A stretch of 40,394 nucleotides of DNA, from IMG/VR virus record IMGVR_UViG_3300032220_001339, positions 1 to 40,394 of that record; one strand, given 5' to 3'. Position 1 is the stretch's first letter; each line of letters opens with the position of its first letter. The notes beneath the pieces are model-generated. The model was given only the letters and a program-made list of their open reading frames with translations. It was not told where the DNA came from and ran no database searches. Source of the DNA: a virus. The translations under genes and the position numbers were made by a program. Below are positions 23,501 through 35,500 of this stretch, in pieces.

Positions 23501-26500
23501 AATGTTAAAGTTGCTGCATTATATGGACCTTCTTTATGATTTGTTTGAGCAACTCTGAAGGTTATTTTTGGAGAATTTTGTCCCACTTCTGGGCCAAGTC
23601 CAGTCTTTTGAGTAGTTCCTATTATAGTTTCTCCGACCTGGAAAGTACCAGAAACCATACTAATTTCCAATAATTTTGGAATGCAATATTTGGTTACATC
23701 AACGCCATCAAAGAATGCATATAACTGTGTAAGTGGTTTGACTTTTTTGGAAATAAACTGAATATTTCTTGATCTCATATATGGAATGAGATTTCTGCTT
23801 ACAACTCTATCTCCAACTGAGGTCTTATCAAATTGTTCAGTAACTATTGTTCTAGTTCCAGTTCTGGATTGAATTCCAGTATCTCTAACTTCTCTAAGTT
23901 GATCTTGAACTACGGTAGTTGTTTGAGTATCTATAATTTCTCTGGCACCTCCACCTCCTCTCCATTCTCCACCAGTAGTAATGGTTCTTGTTCTGGAATT
24001 ATCAACAACCTCAGTTCCTGTCCAACTAGTTTGCCAAGCATTCCAAACAACAGGAGCAAAACCTGTTTGTGGGTCTACATTTAAAGTTTTAACTGCATTT
24101 GCAAGAGTTTCTACATAATTTCCTTCAGTATTAATAATCTTTGCATCAAGACGAGTTGTATCTACCCAAGTATCGGAAGAGGGAGTTAATTCGACCGTCC
24201 CTTGCCAGAAACTAATTAAGAATGGAGTAACACTCTCAGATCTTGTTGCAAATATTTGCTTAAACCATTCAACTTCTGCATAGTCTAGTGTTACAATATC
24301 TTTGGACTTACGAACATTAATTCCTTCAATTGGAGCGAATTGTAAATCATCTGTTGGATCAATATTCTCAACAGGCCCAGGAATTAAATCAACAGAGTTT
24401 GTATAATGCCCCGGTCTAATTTCTTTATTCTCAATATCAATACTATTTTTATATAATATGCTGCTTTCCTGAGCGAGAAGAGAAGTAAAGTTGTCTACAA
24501 AAAATCCAGATTTAAATCTATTCAGTCCACTCTTATCGGAAACAAACAGATTAGCAGTATTGGTTTCAAGAAGAGATAATGTTGTGTAATATTCAATATT
24601 TTTAATTCTATTTTCAAGTTGCTTAATATCAACCATTCTATATCTCTTATGCTCTAAAAATTCTAGAGAGGCCTGAGATACGTTGTAAAGATATGGAGGA
24701 AGAGTTATTGATGCAATTTCTAGTGCATCATCAACAGAAACTGGTTTTTCAAGTTTTTCGGATGGAGTACCATATTTAACTTGCATTTTTCCATCTTTTG
24801 TAAGATAGATTCTGTCTATTCTTCCAAGATAGAATGAGAATGAAGCTACAATTTGTTCATCTGAAGCGAGAATATTTGCTGCAGAATTTCCAGATCCATT
24901 AAAAGTTCTTCCATAAAATTCTAGTGGAGATCTTGCATTTTCTGCAACAGAATAATCAGTTGTTTTTGGTCTGATATCAATAATATCAGAATTTCTTATA
25001 GAATTAACAGTTTGTATTTCTTTTCCATAATCAAAAGTACTATATGAATTTACTGTGGTGATATCTCCATCATCACTAGATTCATAATATCCATTTGAGA
25101 AATATACTTTTAATTTTCTAGCAGGTTCTTCGGAATTAAATTTTCTTGTAATAAATCCATAATCATAAAATGTATCCTTTTGACCATTTACAAAGGTAAA
25201 GTTAGAAGAAACATTAAAACTTGAAGAATTTAAAGTAGTAATGACCGCACTTATATTAGATTCTGCAAATATAACGGTTTCGCCTTCTTTAAAATTATTT
25301 TGATTTTTTGAAATAAATGAAATTTGAGAATCTGTAATTCTTTCCGCACATATTCCTATTGCACCGCTATTTTGTCCGGTAAATTGTTCACCAATAATTA
25401 AATCTGTGGTTTTTGTTGAAGGTCCACTAATAGAAGCTAATACTACAGTTGGAGCTGAAGGATTAGAAGTGTCTAAAGATTCATAAATCGCATGTACTTC
25501 AATAACATCAGAAACATTTAAAGATATATTTTGATCTTGAACTCTAGTTCCAAAAGGATAATTGCCATATGATAATCCATCATTAAGAGTAGTAGTTCCA
25601 ATACCTGAAGATGAATAAACTGATCTGGTAATTAGAGTTGAATTAACTCTATTTTTTCTCTTTATCTTTGCCTTTGGTTTGATTTTATTTAAACTTGCAA
25701 CCAAAGTTGCTCCAGTATTATTTGAACCCAAATTATAGATCTGTAATTGAGTTGATCCACTTATGAATGAAAATCTATCAGATGTAAGTACTTCTGTTGT
25801 GCCATCAGATCTGACCAATGAATATCTTTCCTCATCAAAAGGTAGAAATGTTTCATTAGTTCCTGCACTAACGGGAGTTGATAATTGATTTCCAGAAATA
25901 TTAACTGTAAATGATTTTCTTATTGTTAAAGAAGCATCGGTCAAATCTACTGAAGAAATATTATTTTTTGGTAATTTTGTATAAAGTGTATTATCAGTCG
26001 AAGACTCTAAATTTGTTGTTAGTATTTTTAAATCTGTTACTGATAGTACGCTAGAGGGTAATATACTGCTTGTTATTCCTGATATTGACTGTACCTGAGT
26101 AATAGTAACCAATGTTGATCCAACACTAACTACCTTTGCAATTACTGGATCTGGCGATGTTGGGTTACTGTACTGAACTAGATTACCTGGTTTAACAATT
26201 GTTCCTGGAAATAGAATATTAGAACTTGTTATTGTACTAATACCGCCAGTATATGTACTAATAGTTGCTATTCCAACAGAAAATCCGGTTGATTGGATAG
26301 TATCCGATGTAAAAGTGTACCCAGAGCCTACTATGCCATAAACAGATTTAATATCAGAAATTCCATATGAAGTTACTGCAATAGCAACTCTTCCATTTGA
26401 TATTCCATTAAAAGTAAATGATTCATTTGGTATAAAATTTCCACTATTCTCATATAAAACAAGAGATTTGGAATTTGAAACTGCATCCTTTAAAAATGCA

Positions 26501-27996
26501 GTTGCTCCGCTTGAATTTCCTTTTACGAAGGTTGGAATTGAAAGTGTGGTTGGTTCATTTAAAGTTATTTCAGTCGTTGTCTGAATATCATAAAGAGATA
26601 TGTTCCATTCATTTGTACTTGAATTGGAAGTGCTATATGAACCAGATTCTAATTTGAAATCATAAACTCTTGCCACACCAATTTCTTTTCCTGGTGCTAT
26701 CGTTTGTGCTGATCCTACTCTTTCGCTTCTTAAACTTAAAACATAGGTATTACCAACTCCAACAACTGGAGAACCATAAACTCTATTCAATCTAAGTGTT
26801 GGGCCGGTATTATAATTAATTCCCAAATTATCTAATGTTTTAGTTGTTCTTGGTTTTGGTAGGTCTAAAAATGTAGAACTAATTGTTTCAATTTCATATC
26901 CCCTTACAAATGCCTTTCCTGGAGATACCTGATATACTGCTAGATTATCTGATGGAGTTGATCCCCCATAAGTAAACTGTCCAGTATTAAAAATACCACG
27001 ATTTCCCAACCCATTATTTAAAGATTCTTTTACAGAAACGTCAAAAGGAGTTACATAGTAATCTCCAGATTCTGCATATGTTCTTCTTGCTAATTCATCA
27101 GTAACTACACTATAATCATTTGTTGTTTTTTGTGAAATAAGAATACCATCTTTAACTGTTGCTAATTCAACAAATGAATTATCATTAAAATCATTTAGAC
27201 TTTTCTTAAATAAAGAAACTGAAATTTTTAATCTATCTGCTCCTGGAGCAGAATAATTATTAAATCCTTGAGAATTATCATTTAATCCCTCATCAATATC
27301 TGAATTGATAATTTCTTCATTGACAAATAAACCTATTCTATAATTTGCATTATTTGTATATTGATTGAGAATTAATGTTTCGGAGTTTACATTTACAAAT
27401 TGTCCACGAACAAAATAAACACCCTCAGTAATTGAAAATGCAGATCCAGTTGAAGTTGCATTATTAGCAATTGTGATTGCAAATGGAGAACCTGCTGCAA
27501 TAGTTGAATTTCCAAGAAGTCCTGAATTAATTGCTACATTTGATACTAACGATTCTCCATCAAAAAACTGTTGTGTTGAATTATTTTGTGTGCTAGATCC
27601 AATATAACTTACATATAAGGTTATATTACCTCTTTCAGAATCACTTGGAGATAATACCTTCTCAACTACTGCAGTAATTCCTGAAGTTTGTCCAGTAATC
27701 TTTGATCTTAGAAGTTGATCTGCATAAGCAGAAACAGGAACCCCAAGATAAGTATTGTTTAACTCTACTGCATAATAAAGTGCATTATATGCAGTATTTC
27801 CAGGAATGACCTTAGAACCTTCCCTAAAGAAATGCTGACCAAACTTCTCAATTTGATTTTGTAATATTGATTGTAGAGTAGTTAATTCTCTTGCCTGTAC
27901 AGGATACCCAGGCTTAAATAACACCCTATAATAGTCATTATTTGCATCAAAGTCGTCAAAATATGGCGATACATTGAGATTAGTTTGTTGAGACAT
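20548..27996 (-). CDS. DUF4815-type baseplate wedge/tail structural protein (gp10-like position), 2482 aa
   Basis: The N-terminus (NVSPYFDDFDANNDYYRVLF, KPGYPVQARELTTLQSILQ) is typical of DUF4815 virion proteins that take the place of T4 gp10 in marine T4-like phages. Further features are a helical segment near residues 1115-1140 (EHKRYRMVDIKQLENRIKNI), GxGY repeats near residues 1900-1960 (NAGIGYTPTS, GGTGYQLGD), and an IGDEVISY...RGSNPKNYAAGTPV module near 2105-2140. The last ~150 residues form a conserved-looking beta domain (FTPIFTPFPGYMNL, YVPRLKDLRVIALA). It probably forms part of the baseplate periphery and may carry fibres. It follows gp8, which supports the wedge assignment; the gp10 equivalence is by position rather than detected homology. 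Confidence 0.87.
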   Translation of the reverse strand: MSQQTNLNVSPYFDDFDANNDYYRVLFKPGYPVQARELTTLQSILQNQIEKFGQHFFREGSKVIPGNTAYNALYYAVELNNTYLGVPVSAYADQLLRSKITGQTSGITAVVEKVLSPSDSERGNITLYVSYIGSSTQNNSTQQFFDGESLVSNVAINSGLLGNSTIAAGSPFAITIANNATSTGSAFSITEGVYFVRGQFVNVNSETLILNQYTNNANYRIGLFVNEEIINSDIDEGLNDNSQGFNNYSAPGADRLKISVSLFKKSLNDFNDNSFVELATVKDGILISQKTTNDYSVVTDELARRTYAESGDYYVTPFDVSVKESLNNGLGNRGIFNTGQFTYGGSTPSDNLAVYQVSPGKAFVRGYEIETISSTFLDLPKPRTTKTLDNLGINYNTGPTLRLNRVYGSPVVGVGNTYVLSLRSERVGSAQTIAPGKEIGVARVYDFKLESGSYSTSNSSTNEWNISLYDIQTTTEITLNEPTTLSIPTFVKGNSSGATAFLKDAVSNSKSLVLYENSGNFIPNESFTFNGISNGRVAIAVTSYGISDIKSVYGIVGSGYTFTSDTIQSTGFSVGIATISTYTGGISTITSSNILFPGTIVKPGNLVQYSNPTSPDPVIAKVVSVGSTLVTITQVQSISGITSSILPSSVLSVTDLKILTTNLESSTDNTLYTKLPKNNISSVDLTDASLTIRKSFTVNISGNQLSTPVSAGTNETFLPFDEERYSLVRSDGTTEVLTSDRFSFISGSTQLQIYNLGSNNTGATLVASLNKIKPKAKIKRKNRVNSTLITRSVYSSSGIGTTTLNDGLSYGNYPFGTRVQDQNISLNVSDVIEVHAIYESLDTSNPSAPTVVLASISGPSTKTTDLIIGEQFTGQNSGAIGICAERITDSQISFISKNQNNFKEGETVIFAESNISAVITTLNSSSFNVSSNFTFVNGQKDTFYDYGFITRKFNSEEPARKLKVYFSNGYYESSDDGDITTVNSYSTFDYGKEIQTVNSIRNSDIIDIRPKTTDYSVAENARSPLEFYGRTFNGSGNSAANILASDEQIVASFSFYLGRIDRIYLTKDGKMQVKYGTPSEKLEKPVSVDDALEIASITLPPYLYNVSQASLEFLEHKRYRMVDIKQLENRIKNIEYYTTLSLLETNTANLFVSDKSGLNRFKSGFFVDNFTSLLAQESSILYKNSIDIENKEIRPGHYTNSVDLIPGPVENIDPTDDLQFAPIEGINVRKSKDIVTLDYAEVEWFKQIFATRSESVTPFLISFWQGTVELTPSSDTWVDTTRLDAKIINTEGNYVETLANAVKTLNVDPQTGFAPVVWNAWQTSWTGTEVVDNSRTRTITTGGEWRGGGGAREIIDTQTTTVVQDQLREVRDTGIQSRTGTRTIVTEQFDKTSVGDRVVSRNLIPYMRSRNIQFISKKVKPLTQLYAFFDGVDVTKYCIPKLLEISMVSGTFQVGETIIGTTQKTGLGPEVGQNSPKITFRVAQTNHKEGPYNAATLTFPYNPYTGQTIQGTYSSTSTILNVDTFSLSNQPQGQFSGWVEGGMTLIGQTSGAQATITNLRLISDLSATLMGSFFVPNPNINTYPKFETGTKTFTLVNNNLNDQNAATTIAEEGFISSGTLEIVQENIISVRNARIQNKQEFESNSVFRTTGTQVVSTTTISQSSRQVLVGWYDPLAQSFLVEDETGVFLTRCDVFFRSKDDMDIPVTFQLRTMQNGFPTQKVLPLSEVTLDPAQVNISGNGSVATSFTFEAPVYLEGGKDYCVCLASNSTKYSVYISRIGENDLLTQTYISNQPTLGSLFKSQNASTWEASQWEDLKFTLYRADFLTSGTVELYSPELTEGNKQIPTLLPNSLITNSRKVRIGIGSTLNDSGLTFGNTVLQRNTNATGNYVGSAGIATGTLSVINAGIGYTPTSGGFTFNSINLTTVTGNGRDATANVTVNNGVAIAATISNGGTGYQLGDVLGITTIGATSVGKNVRLSVGVITAINQLILDNVQGDFATGVGKTIQYINNSGITTDLNASTGGNVTASQIITENDGLHIQINHKNHGMYFNQNYVTISGVSPDVAPTKLSVAYNSDSTSALSVDSISNFAAFENVGVGTTNAGYILIGDEVISYTSTSGSVIGGTIVRGSNPKNYAAGTPVYKYELSGVSLGRINTTHNLEDVTVSDPITFDSYNIKLNMASNGIDRSATNGFPKLYLNKTKSTGGYNIKATQNIPFELITPMVHNVTVQGTSLSGELRTITGQSISGTEIPFVDNGFETISLNKTNYLDSSRIIASKVNENAKLTNLPGNKSLNMRLLLNTTNSKLTPVIDTQRINVITTSNRVNDVITDYATDNRVNSISDDPTAFQYISKEIDLENSASSLLVLANANVNVYSDIRVFYAIGENQNFTPIFTPFPGYMNLNAKKQIIDASLNDGRSDLFVSPSTHLAFLPQDLEYKEYSFSVDQLPAFRSYRIKIVMTSTNQTYVPRLKDLRVIALA

Positions 27997-28002
27997 AATT
28001 CT

Positions 28003-29553
28003 TTAGAACTGCAAAATGACTTTAATATCTTCTTTTTGATTTGATGATCTAGTAATTGAAGGTCTATTATCTACATAAATGATGCTGCCACTGTATTTTT
28101 TAACTTCAGGTGAAGCAATACCGTTTGTAAATGATTGCCCAAGATAGTAGGTCCTATTATTTATTACCGTTGATAGACCAGTAAATGAAGTACTAATTGA
28201 TAAATTAGTACTTCCTCCAACAATTGTTAAACTTCCACCTGTTAAAGGCGAATTTGTAAATTCTGTTAGATCATATCCATAAGATGGATTTGTAACTCCA
28301 ATTCCTGCTGTAGTAAATCCAGCAAAAGTTCTATCTTGCCAATATTTCAATACTCCAGTTGTTTGATCATAGTTAATAACTCTTCCAACAGCAGTTAATC
28401 CTGTTGATACTGTTTGATATATGTAAGAATCTGCAGTAAACGTTGTAGAGCTATATCCTATCCCAGTCAGTCTAAGTGCTGGCAAAGCACTAGCCTTATC
28501 TAATGATAATAGTTGAGTGGATCCAAAAGACTTTGGATCTTTTACAATTCCAACTCTAGCAATTTGATTTCCTGTAATAAAATCGGGATTTTCAATATCA
28601 TTTTCTATTCTAGAATAAAGAAGAGCATTATATGCACCAAGTTCTCTGTAAATATCATATCCATGGCCTCCTTGTGGAGAGATAATAACATCAAAGGTCG
28701 GTGTAGTTGTTCCCGTAGGAGCATTTCCAGAAACTAAATCAAGATTACCGTAAGTATATCCAGATCCTTGATTTGAAACTACAATAGATTCTACTTGTTG
28801 GTCGTTATTGATTACGAGGGTACATTCTGCACCTGTTCCATCTCCTTTAATTGGAACTCTTGTGTACGTTCTATTTGCTGTTCCTACTCCAACACCCCTA
28901 TTAGTAATAGTAACAATTTTAATAGATCCATCAACAGCATTATCTCTAACAGAAGCATTATCTGCACCAGTTTCCCAATCAGAGGGAACAGGCATAAAAT
29001 CTGTAGAATCAAATTTTACAATATCACTTGGTTTAATAGTATAAAGATATTTCCATATATAACCATCTCCACTAGAACCTGCAGACCTTGGTTCTAAATC
29101 TGTAAATGTTGGTTCATCTAAACAAGGTCTTCCGTTTGGATATTCGGGACTTGTTCCATTTTGTAGGCAAATATAAACTTTATAATCAGTATTTAAAACA
29201 TAATAGGAGGAAGAATATAGATTTGTGGACCCAGAAACTTTTGCAGTATTTGACCTACTATAATCATGGCGATACATATCATATGTTGTACCAGAAGACC
29301 AAATTCTTTTTTGTACAACTTGTCTTATATCACTTGAATTTATCTTCTTTAATGCAATCATTGTATCCCAATAATTATTCTCCTCATCAAAGTTATCTTT
29401 TGGAGAAGGTGGGGTAGTATCCCAATCAGATTGAATATCTGTTGCATTTGGCAGACCAATAAAAGAATAATAAGAATGGTCAGAAGTAGTAACTCCTGAC
29501 ACAAAATTCTTAGCATTCAATATTCTAATTTGGTCAGTTATAATTGCTGCCAT
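28003..29553 (-). CDS. 8: Baseplate wedge protein gp8
   Basis: The 516-residue protein has the gp8 pattern: ITDQIRILNAKNFVSGV at the N-terminus, SPKDNFDEENNYWDTMIALK, VVQKRIWSSGTTYDMYRHDY, VYICLQNGTSPEYPNGRPCL and the hallmark GDGYIWKYLYTIKPSDIVKF. In T4, gp8 (334 residues) dimerises within each baseplate wedge together with gp7, gp10, gp53 and gp6. The added length lies in the C-terminal half and includes a GxGY-type repeat (NQGSGYTYGN, near residue 268). The ATG is preceded by a late promoter-like element that overlaps the stop of the giant gene. Confidence 0.92.
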   Translation of the reverse strand: MAAIITDQIRILNAKNFVSGVTTSDHSYYSFIGLPNATDIQSDWDTTPPSPKDNFDEENNYWDTMIALKKINSSDIRQVVQKRIWSSGTTYDMYRHDYSRSNTAKVSGSTNLYSSSYYVLNTDYKVYICLQNGTSPEYPNGRPCLDEPTFTDLEPRSAGSSGDGYIWKYLYTIKPSDIVKFDSTDFMPVPSDWETGADNASVRDNAVDGSIKIVTITNRGVGVGTANRTYTRVPIKGDGTGAECTLVINNDQQVESIVVSNQGSGYTYGNLDLVSGNAPTGTTTPTFDVIISPQGGHGYDIYRELGAYNALLYSRIENDIENPDFITGNQIARVGIVKDPKSFGSTQLLSLDKASALPALRLTGIGYSSTTFTADSYIYQTVSTGLTAVGRVINYDQTTGVLKYWQDRTFAGFTTAGIGVTNPSYGYDLTEFTNSPLTGGSLTIVGGSTNLSISTSFTGLSTVINNRTYYLGQSFTNGIASPEVKKYSGSIIYVDNRPSITRSSNQKEDIKVILQF

Positions 29554-29570
29554 TTTATGAGTTTTTTATT

Positions 29571-29577
29571 TATTTAT
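29571..29577 (-). promoter_or_regulatory. T4-type late promoter-like element upstream of gp8
   Basis: The minus strand reads ATAAATA within GATAAATAAATAAAA, 18 bases before the gp8 start and touching the stop codon of the giant gene. Confidence 0.48.
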
Positions 29578-32500
29578 CACATATAGTTTAGGTATTTTAG
29601 GGAATTTGCTCTCTTAAGGATCGTTCCCGTACTTATACCAGCAAATCCATTTAAAGTATATGCATTATAAGAATTATCTTTGGATCTAAATCCAAGAACA
29701 ACTTTTCCCCAACTAAATTCGCCATAAAAATTACTGTATCCAATTCCAGTTAATCCATTATAACTTGAAACTCTTACAGTTACTTTTGCAACATAAGTTA
29801 CTCCAAAACCAATTGCTGAAGTTTGTGCTATTGAAACTGCTGCCACTTGATATACATTATCTAAGAAGGTTGATCCTATTCCAACTGTAGATCCAGAAGA
29901 ATTAAGCGAAGTCACTCCCCCACCAACATTAGAGTTATAAACTGTAAAATAATATCCAGTTTGAATTCCACTAATGGTTGTTAATCCAGTTACTGAAGAA
30001 TTTCTAAGGAAAGAATTTTTTGGAATAACAAAATCAAATACAATTCCTGTTGTTGCAACTCCAACAACAGAAGTTGTTGCTATACCAGTTATAACACCAA
30101 AATCGCCCTCATAAGTAGTAACAGTATTGTCTTCAAGTGTGAAAGATGGAAATTCAATCAATACAAGAGGTGGATTTGTATTAGTATAACCTGTTCCGGG
30201 AGAAGTTATACTTATTGAAGTAACAATTCCAGAAGTAATTGATGCGGCCGCTGCTGCTCTTTGGGTAGTACCAAGTCCAACAGGATTTTCTATAATTACT
30301 GAAGGATTAGTTGAATATCCAACACCGCCATTGGAAATAACCAATGAAGATATAGTTCCAGCAGCAGATACAATTGCCGTTGCAGCTGCTGCAACTTTAG
30401 AGTCCTGAGATAATAGTTTAATATCTCTTTGGAAAATTAGTGAGGTGTTGTTTTCATTTATTGGATTGAAGAAAGGTCTAATGTTATCAACATAAGCGAT
30501 AGTAGATCCAATTCCAACAGATTGAATAAGATATGATGTTGGATAAATTGATGCTTCATAAAGCATACGATCCTTTCCAACTTCTTTTTCATTAATAATT
30601 TTATCTTCAGTTTGTCTGCACCAAACTACTGGCCTTAATAATGTTTCATCGCCACTATTTCCTGGACCAAAATATGGATTTGTATTAACCAAATCAGTTG
30701 AATTAACACTTGTAACTGTTCTTGAATTTTCTTGTAGTGTTGAACTTTGTCCAATAGATGCATCATAACCAATAGTTAATTCGTCACCAATTTTAACAGT
30801 TTCTAAAATATTTCTTTCAACAACATCAATAGATCCACTTCCTTTATAGAAAATAATTTTCGAAGTATCTCCAACCTTTGGAGCATCAGTAAATGTTATT
30901 GAACTTCCTCCGGGGAATAGATAACCTACGCCCGGTACTTGTAGAACATCATTAATAAAGACAAGAAGTGAATCTTGTACATTAATTCCAGATCCTTTTG
31001 AAGAAAGTATCGAAGTTAAATTGCCAAGATATGTAATTGGGAAAACAATTCTTTCTCCATCAAATAAACCATCAAGGCTATCTAATACTTGCAATTCACC
31101 GAGAGACCAACCAGTAAATTTGTCTGCAAATGTATTTTGAATACTAATTTGGAATTCTGCAAAACTTGCACTTGATGTTGTTGGAATTCCTACAAGTCCT
31201 CCTAATGGAATAGTTAATATCTCTCCCTGCCCATAACCATATCCAGTGTTCTTTAATTCAAAATCAATAACACTGGATCCTTGTCCAACAACGATATCAA
31301 TAGTTGCTTGAGTTCCAATTCCAGATGAGGATGAACTGTAAATTAATGGAATATTGGAATATGAAAGCGGACTATCAATAAAAACGTATGGTGGATTAGT
31401 TCTTGTGTATCCAATTCCTGGATTAGTTACTGCAATACTAACAATACTTCCATTGGATACAGATGCTGTCCCAATAAATTGAATATTTGAAATTCCAGTT
31501 GAAGAGGTTCCCACCCCAACTCTAACTGTTTGTACCCCTACACGATAACCAGATCCACTATTGCCAATACTAATAGAAGAAATCGTTCCTGCGACTGAAA
31601 CTATTGCTGTTCCTCCTGCTCCAATAAGAGGTTGATATCCAAATCCTTCATAAGAACCAACTGATACAATAATTCCACCAACTGGAAGATTTGAACTATT
31701 AACATCATATGCAGCTGAAATTCCAGTACCAACAAAACCAATCGATGTTATTCCAGTATTTTCTGATAAATTATATCCTCCAGACAATCCAGGTGCTTGG
31801 AAGATGTCATTTATCAATATAACTGCATTTTCGGTGGATATTCCTGTCACATTAGAATTATTTGATTTTAGAGTAAAATCTTTTTTGACACCATTAAAGG
31901 TGGAAGAAATGTCATCAAAAATATAATTTTTATAATATGTTTCGTTAGTTGTGTTTGGTGTTCCAGATCGTAAGAAACTTCTACCTTGGAAATTTGATGA
32001 TGTTGATATTCCCAACCAATCTCTTTCATTAGGAGAATTTGTACTTGTACTTAAAGGAATATTTCCATATGGTGCCTCGACAAAATTAATAATATTATCA
32101 ACAATATTATAATTTCCGGAAACTTTTGTTACTAATGTTCCAGTTGAATATCCTGCAACTACAGTTCCAAGCCATGGCCTACGAACTTTTATAGCGTTTG
32201 TACTTCCAAATCCAACTGCATCAATTCTCATAATTTCGCTGCCGATCTTAATCAAATCACCGCCAAAGAATGATGTTATCCCTGCAAAGTAAATTACATC
32301 ATCAGTTGTAAATGCATTAGTTGCCAATTTATTAGTAACTGCACTTGCAACAACTGGAGATTGAATAAGATTATCAATTGCAACTATAACTTTAGCATTT
32401 TGATTTTTTGAAGTAAATGCATGTGTAGTTCCTATGCCAACGCTTGTAAAGTCTAAAGTTGATGGTATTGATTTGAGAGCATCTTCTGCACTTCTTGCAA

Positions 32501-35500
32501 GTCTGATTGAGTTATTATTTAATTTTACAACATAAACGCTTGATGGCAGTTTATTGGTAGAACCAACACTTACAAAAGATGTAGTAGCAATGCCAATTGC
32601 CGATGTAGTACCAGCTCCTGCACTAGTGTAGACTAACTCTTCTCCACTTACAAAGAAATGGTTCGGTAATTTTATAGTATTTGTTGTTATATCAACTATT
32701 GCAGAATTACTTCCATCAAAAGATCTTTGGAAGATTTGATAACCCTCATGATTTAGATCAAATGCCCTCTTAATATCTCTTTCAGTTCCATCATATGTTC
32801 CATAATTTGTTTCTATAGTTGCATTATTGAAATTAACAATATCTTTGTCATCATCCTGATGTCTTAATGCATTAAAGAATATTTTCACATCTACATTAAT
32901 ATTTGGAAGAGGTGTAAACGTTAATTTTGTTGATGATGTTGTTGCAGCGCCTACAGTTCCAAGTCCAGCAAAAGTTTCAATATTAGCATATTCAGTAATA
33001 TATGTTTCCGTTCCATCATCTAGAACAACAATCTCCGATAATTGATGCCTATTATTAGTTACATCAGAAACTTGAAGTATTCCATATAAGCAATCATATT
33101 CATCTGGATATTCTGCAATTACTGATGCTATTGGTGATGTTGATGAGGCTATTGATGTTGATGTTGCCTGCAAGCGGGCATGTTTCATGTCAAAAGTACC
33201 AATACCTGATGATAGACTGTTTCCAATAGCAACTTGAATTGTATTAATTGTTGCCGCTATTCCAACGCTTGGGGTAAAATCAATTTTTAATTGAGATCCT
33301 GACAAATATGGATAGTATGTACCCAAACCAGTATTTGAATAAGCGTTTTGCGATAAAGTTGTCAATTCACCATAATCTATAAATTCAACTGAAGATCCAT
33401 TATGCAAAACATTTAATTCATTAAATTGATAGTCTCCATTTGAACCTGTAATTTCAACCAAAACTTTTGCTGATCTATAGGTATTTGCAATTGAAACAAT
33501 CGTAGTTGCTCCAGAAGAAACACTAACGCTACTTGTTAATATATCAACAATTCCACCAAAATTGGAAGATCCAGTGCTAATAAGATTGTCATTTAAATTA
33601 TATGATAATGTACTTACCTCATAATCATTAACGGAATATCTTGTTGGGTAGAAAAATATAACACCCTCAGTTCCTTCGACACCGAAATCAAATGATCCTT
33701 GATCATAAGTACTTTCAATTCTTCCATATTGGTTAATATAACCAATAGAATCATCATGCAAGAGAGTTAACAGCATTACTTGTCTTTGTGCTGTATATCT
33801 TCTATCTCTGATATAAGTAATATATTTTTGAGCTCTACTTTCACCAAGTTCAAATCTATGAACTTCACTAAATCTTGTTGATCTTGGGTTGCTATTAAAT
33901 TGATTACTAATATCATCAATTGATAGTACTCTATTTCCAACCGATTCAAAATAATCCGTTAAAATTCTATTTGAAAATGTTACTTCATCCGAAAATTGCG
34001 AAGATCCAATTTCTAATGAATTTTCTTTTACTAGATCAAAATCATAAACACAATTTAAATCAACAACACCAACAATATCATTTGTAACTTCAAAGGATGT
34101 CAGATCTGTTGAAAGTCCAACAATCATTGAGTTTGCATTTAATTTTGGTAATGAAGACTCTAACTGATAATCAGCAAACTTTTTAAATCCTAAAGTATGA
34201 TTTAAAGTGCTTACTACGTCTTTCCAAGTATCATAATCTACTTTAGATTTTAAAGAATATGAAAAGTTTTGATAATAAAAACTATCTTGAATTCTTTGTA
34301 AGTTTTCATTTAAGAAACCAGCATCAATTTGCCATCCCTTTTCTACAGTTGATTTTGAACTTAAAGTTAAGAAAGAATCAAATATATTAATAGAAGAAAT
34401 AAGACCTTGGGTTTTGGATACCAATCCTTCTATGACTTCCTCAACAACAAAATCTTCTGTAGAACGTATCTTTAAATAATTTGTTGTAGAATTCCAATCC
34501 TCAACATATCCAGTAGAAGAAAAAGATTTAACACCTTCTCCAGTAAGAAAATCATTCTTTTTAAGGATTGGATTAAAAGTTGGGAAATATTTTTGAGGTA
34601 CAATTCTTCCTGAAGAATTAGTTGAATTATATGTTCCTGGAATTTCTCCAGAATTTAAAAATCCATCTAAACTATATCTAACTGTTGCATTATTTCCACC
34701 AAGATTTGCATCGACATAATTGATTGTAAATAATTGATAATTATACCCGGAGGAATTAAATCCTTTAGAGGTAGAGCCAACTCCAACACTAACATTTTCA
34801 ATTAAAACCTTATCATTAACAGCAAATGGGAATGTATCTGCAGTACTAAATCCAACAGATAATGTAATCGTTACATCATTAGTAGTTGTATTAAATCCTA
34901 CAGAGCTAATGCCAACACCATTTGAATTTTGTGTGGGCAAAATAGTAGGAGATACGTTATATAAACCATAAGCATTTTTTAATATTGTTACTTGATCATC
35001 TCCAAGATCATATCTTAAATCAACCTCAGGAACAATTTGGTTTGTTTTTCCATCCAAAACAATTAGTTTTGGTGGTGAACTATATCCTCTTCCAACAGAA
35101 GTAATTCCAATTGATTTAAATGATGCTAAAGGTTCTATTTTTGCAATTTGTGGTAGAGATACACTTGGTCTAATTGTGAAATCGGATGGAAAATCAAATC
35201 CAATATTATTAATTTTAGTTTTCTTTATTTCACCTATTGATTCGCTAGATGGCTCTAATAATGCTCCAGATCCAATATCTGAAATAACTGTTGATATACC
35301 TGGAAGAGAATAATAATTTTGACCTTTACTTGTAATATCGACTTTGGAAATCGGTCCATATGCAGAGGTTGAATCGGTTTCATAACTCAATATAGAAGAA
35401 CCTGATGTGTATGATGATAATTCAGGAGACTGTGGTAGATTATATGTAAATGAAGTCGTTGAAGTAGAAGTTATTACATGCTTTCCATTGTAAGAACTTA

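Noticed and set aside
22331-29417. Several 60-100 codon open frames on the plus strand opposite gp8 and the DUF4815 protein
   Set aside because: They lie entirely inside strongly supported minus-strand genes, show no family features and no promoter or ribosome site.
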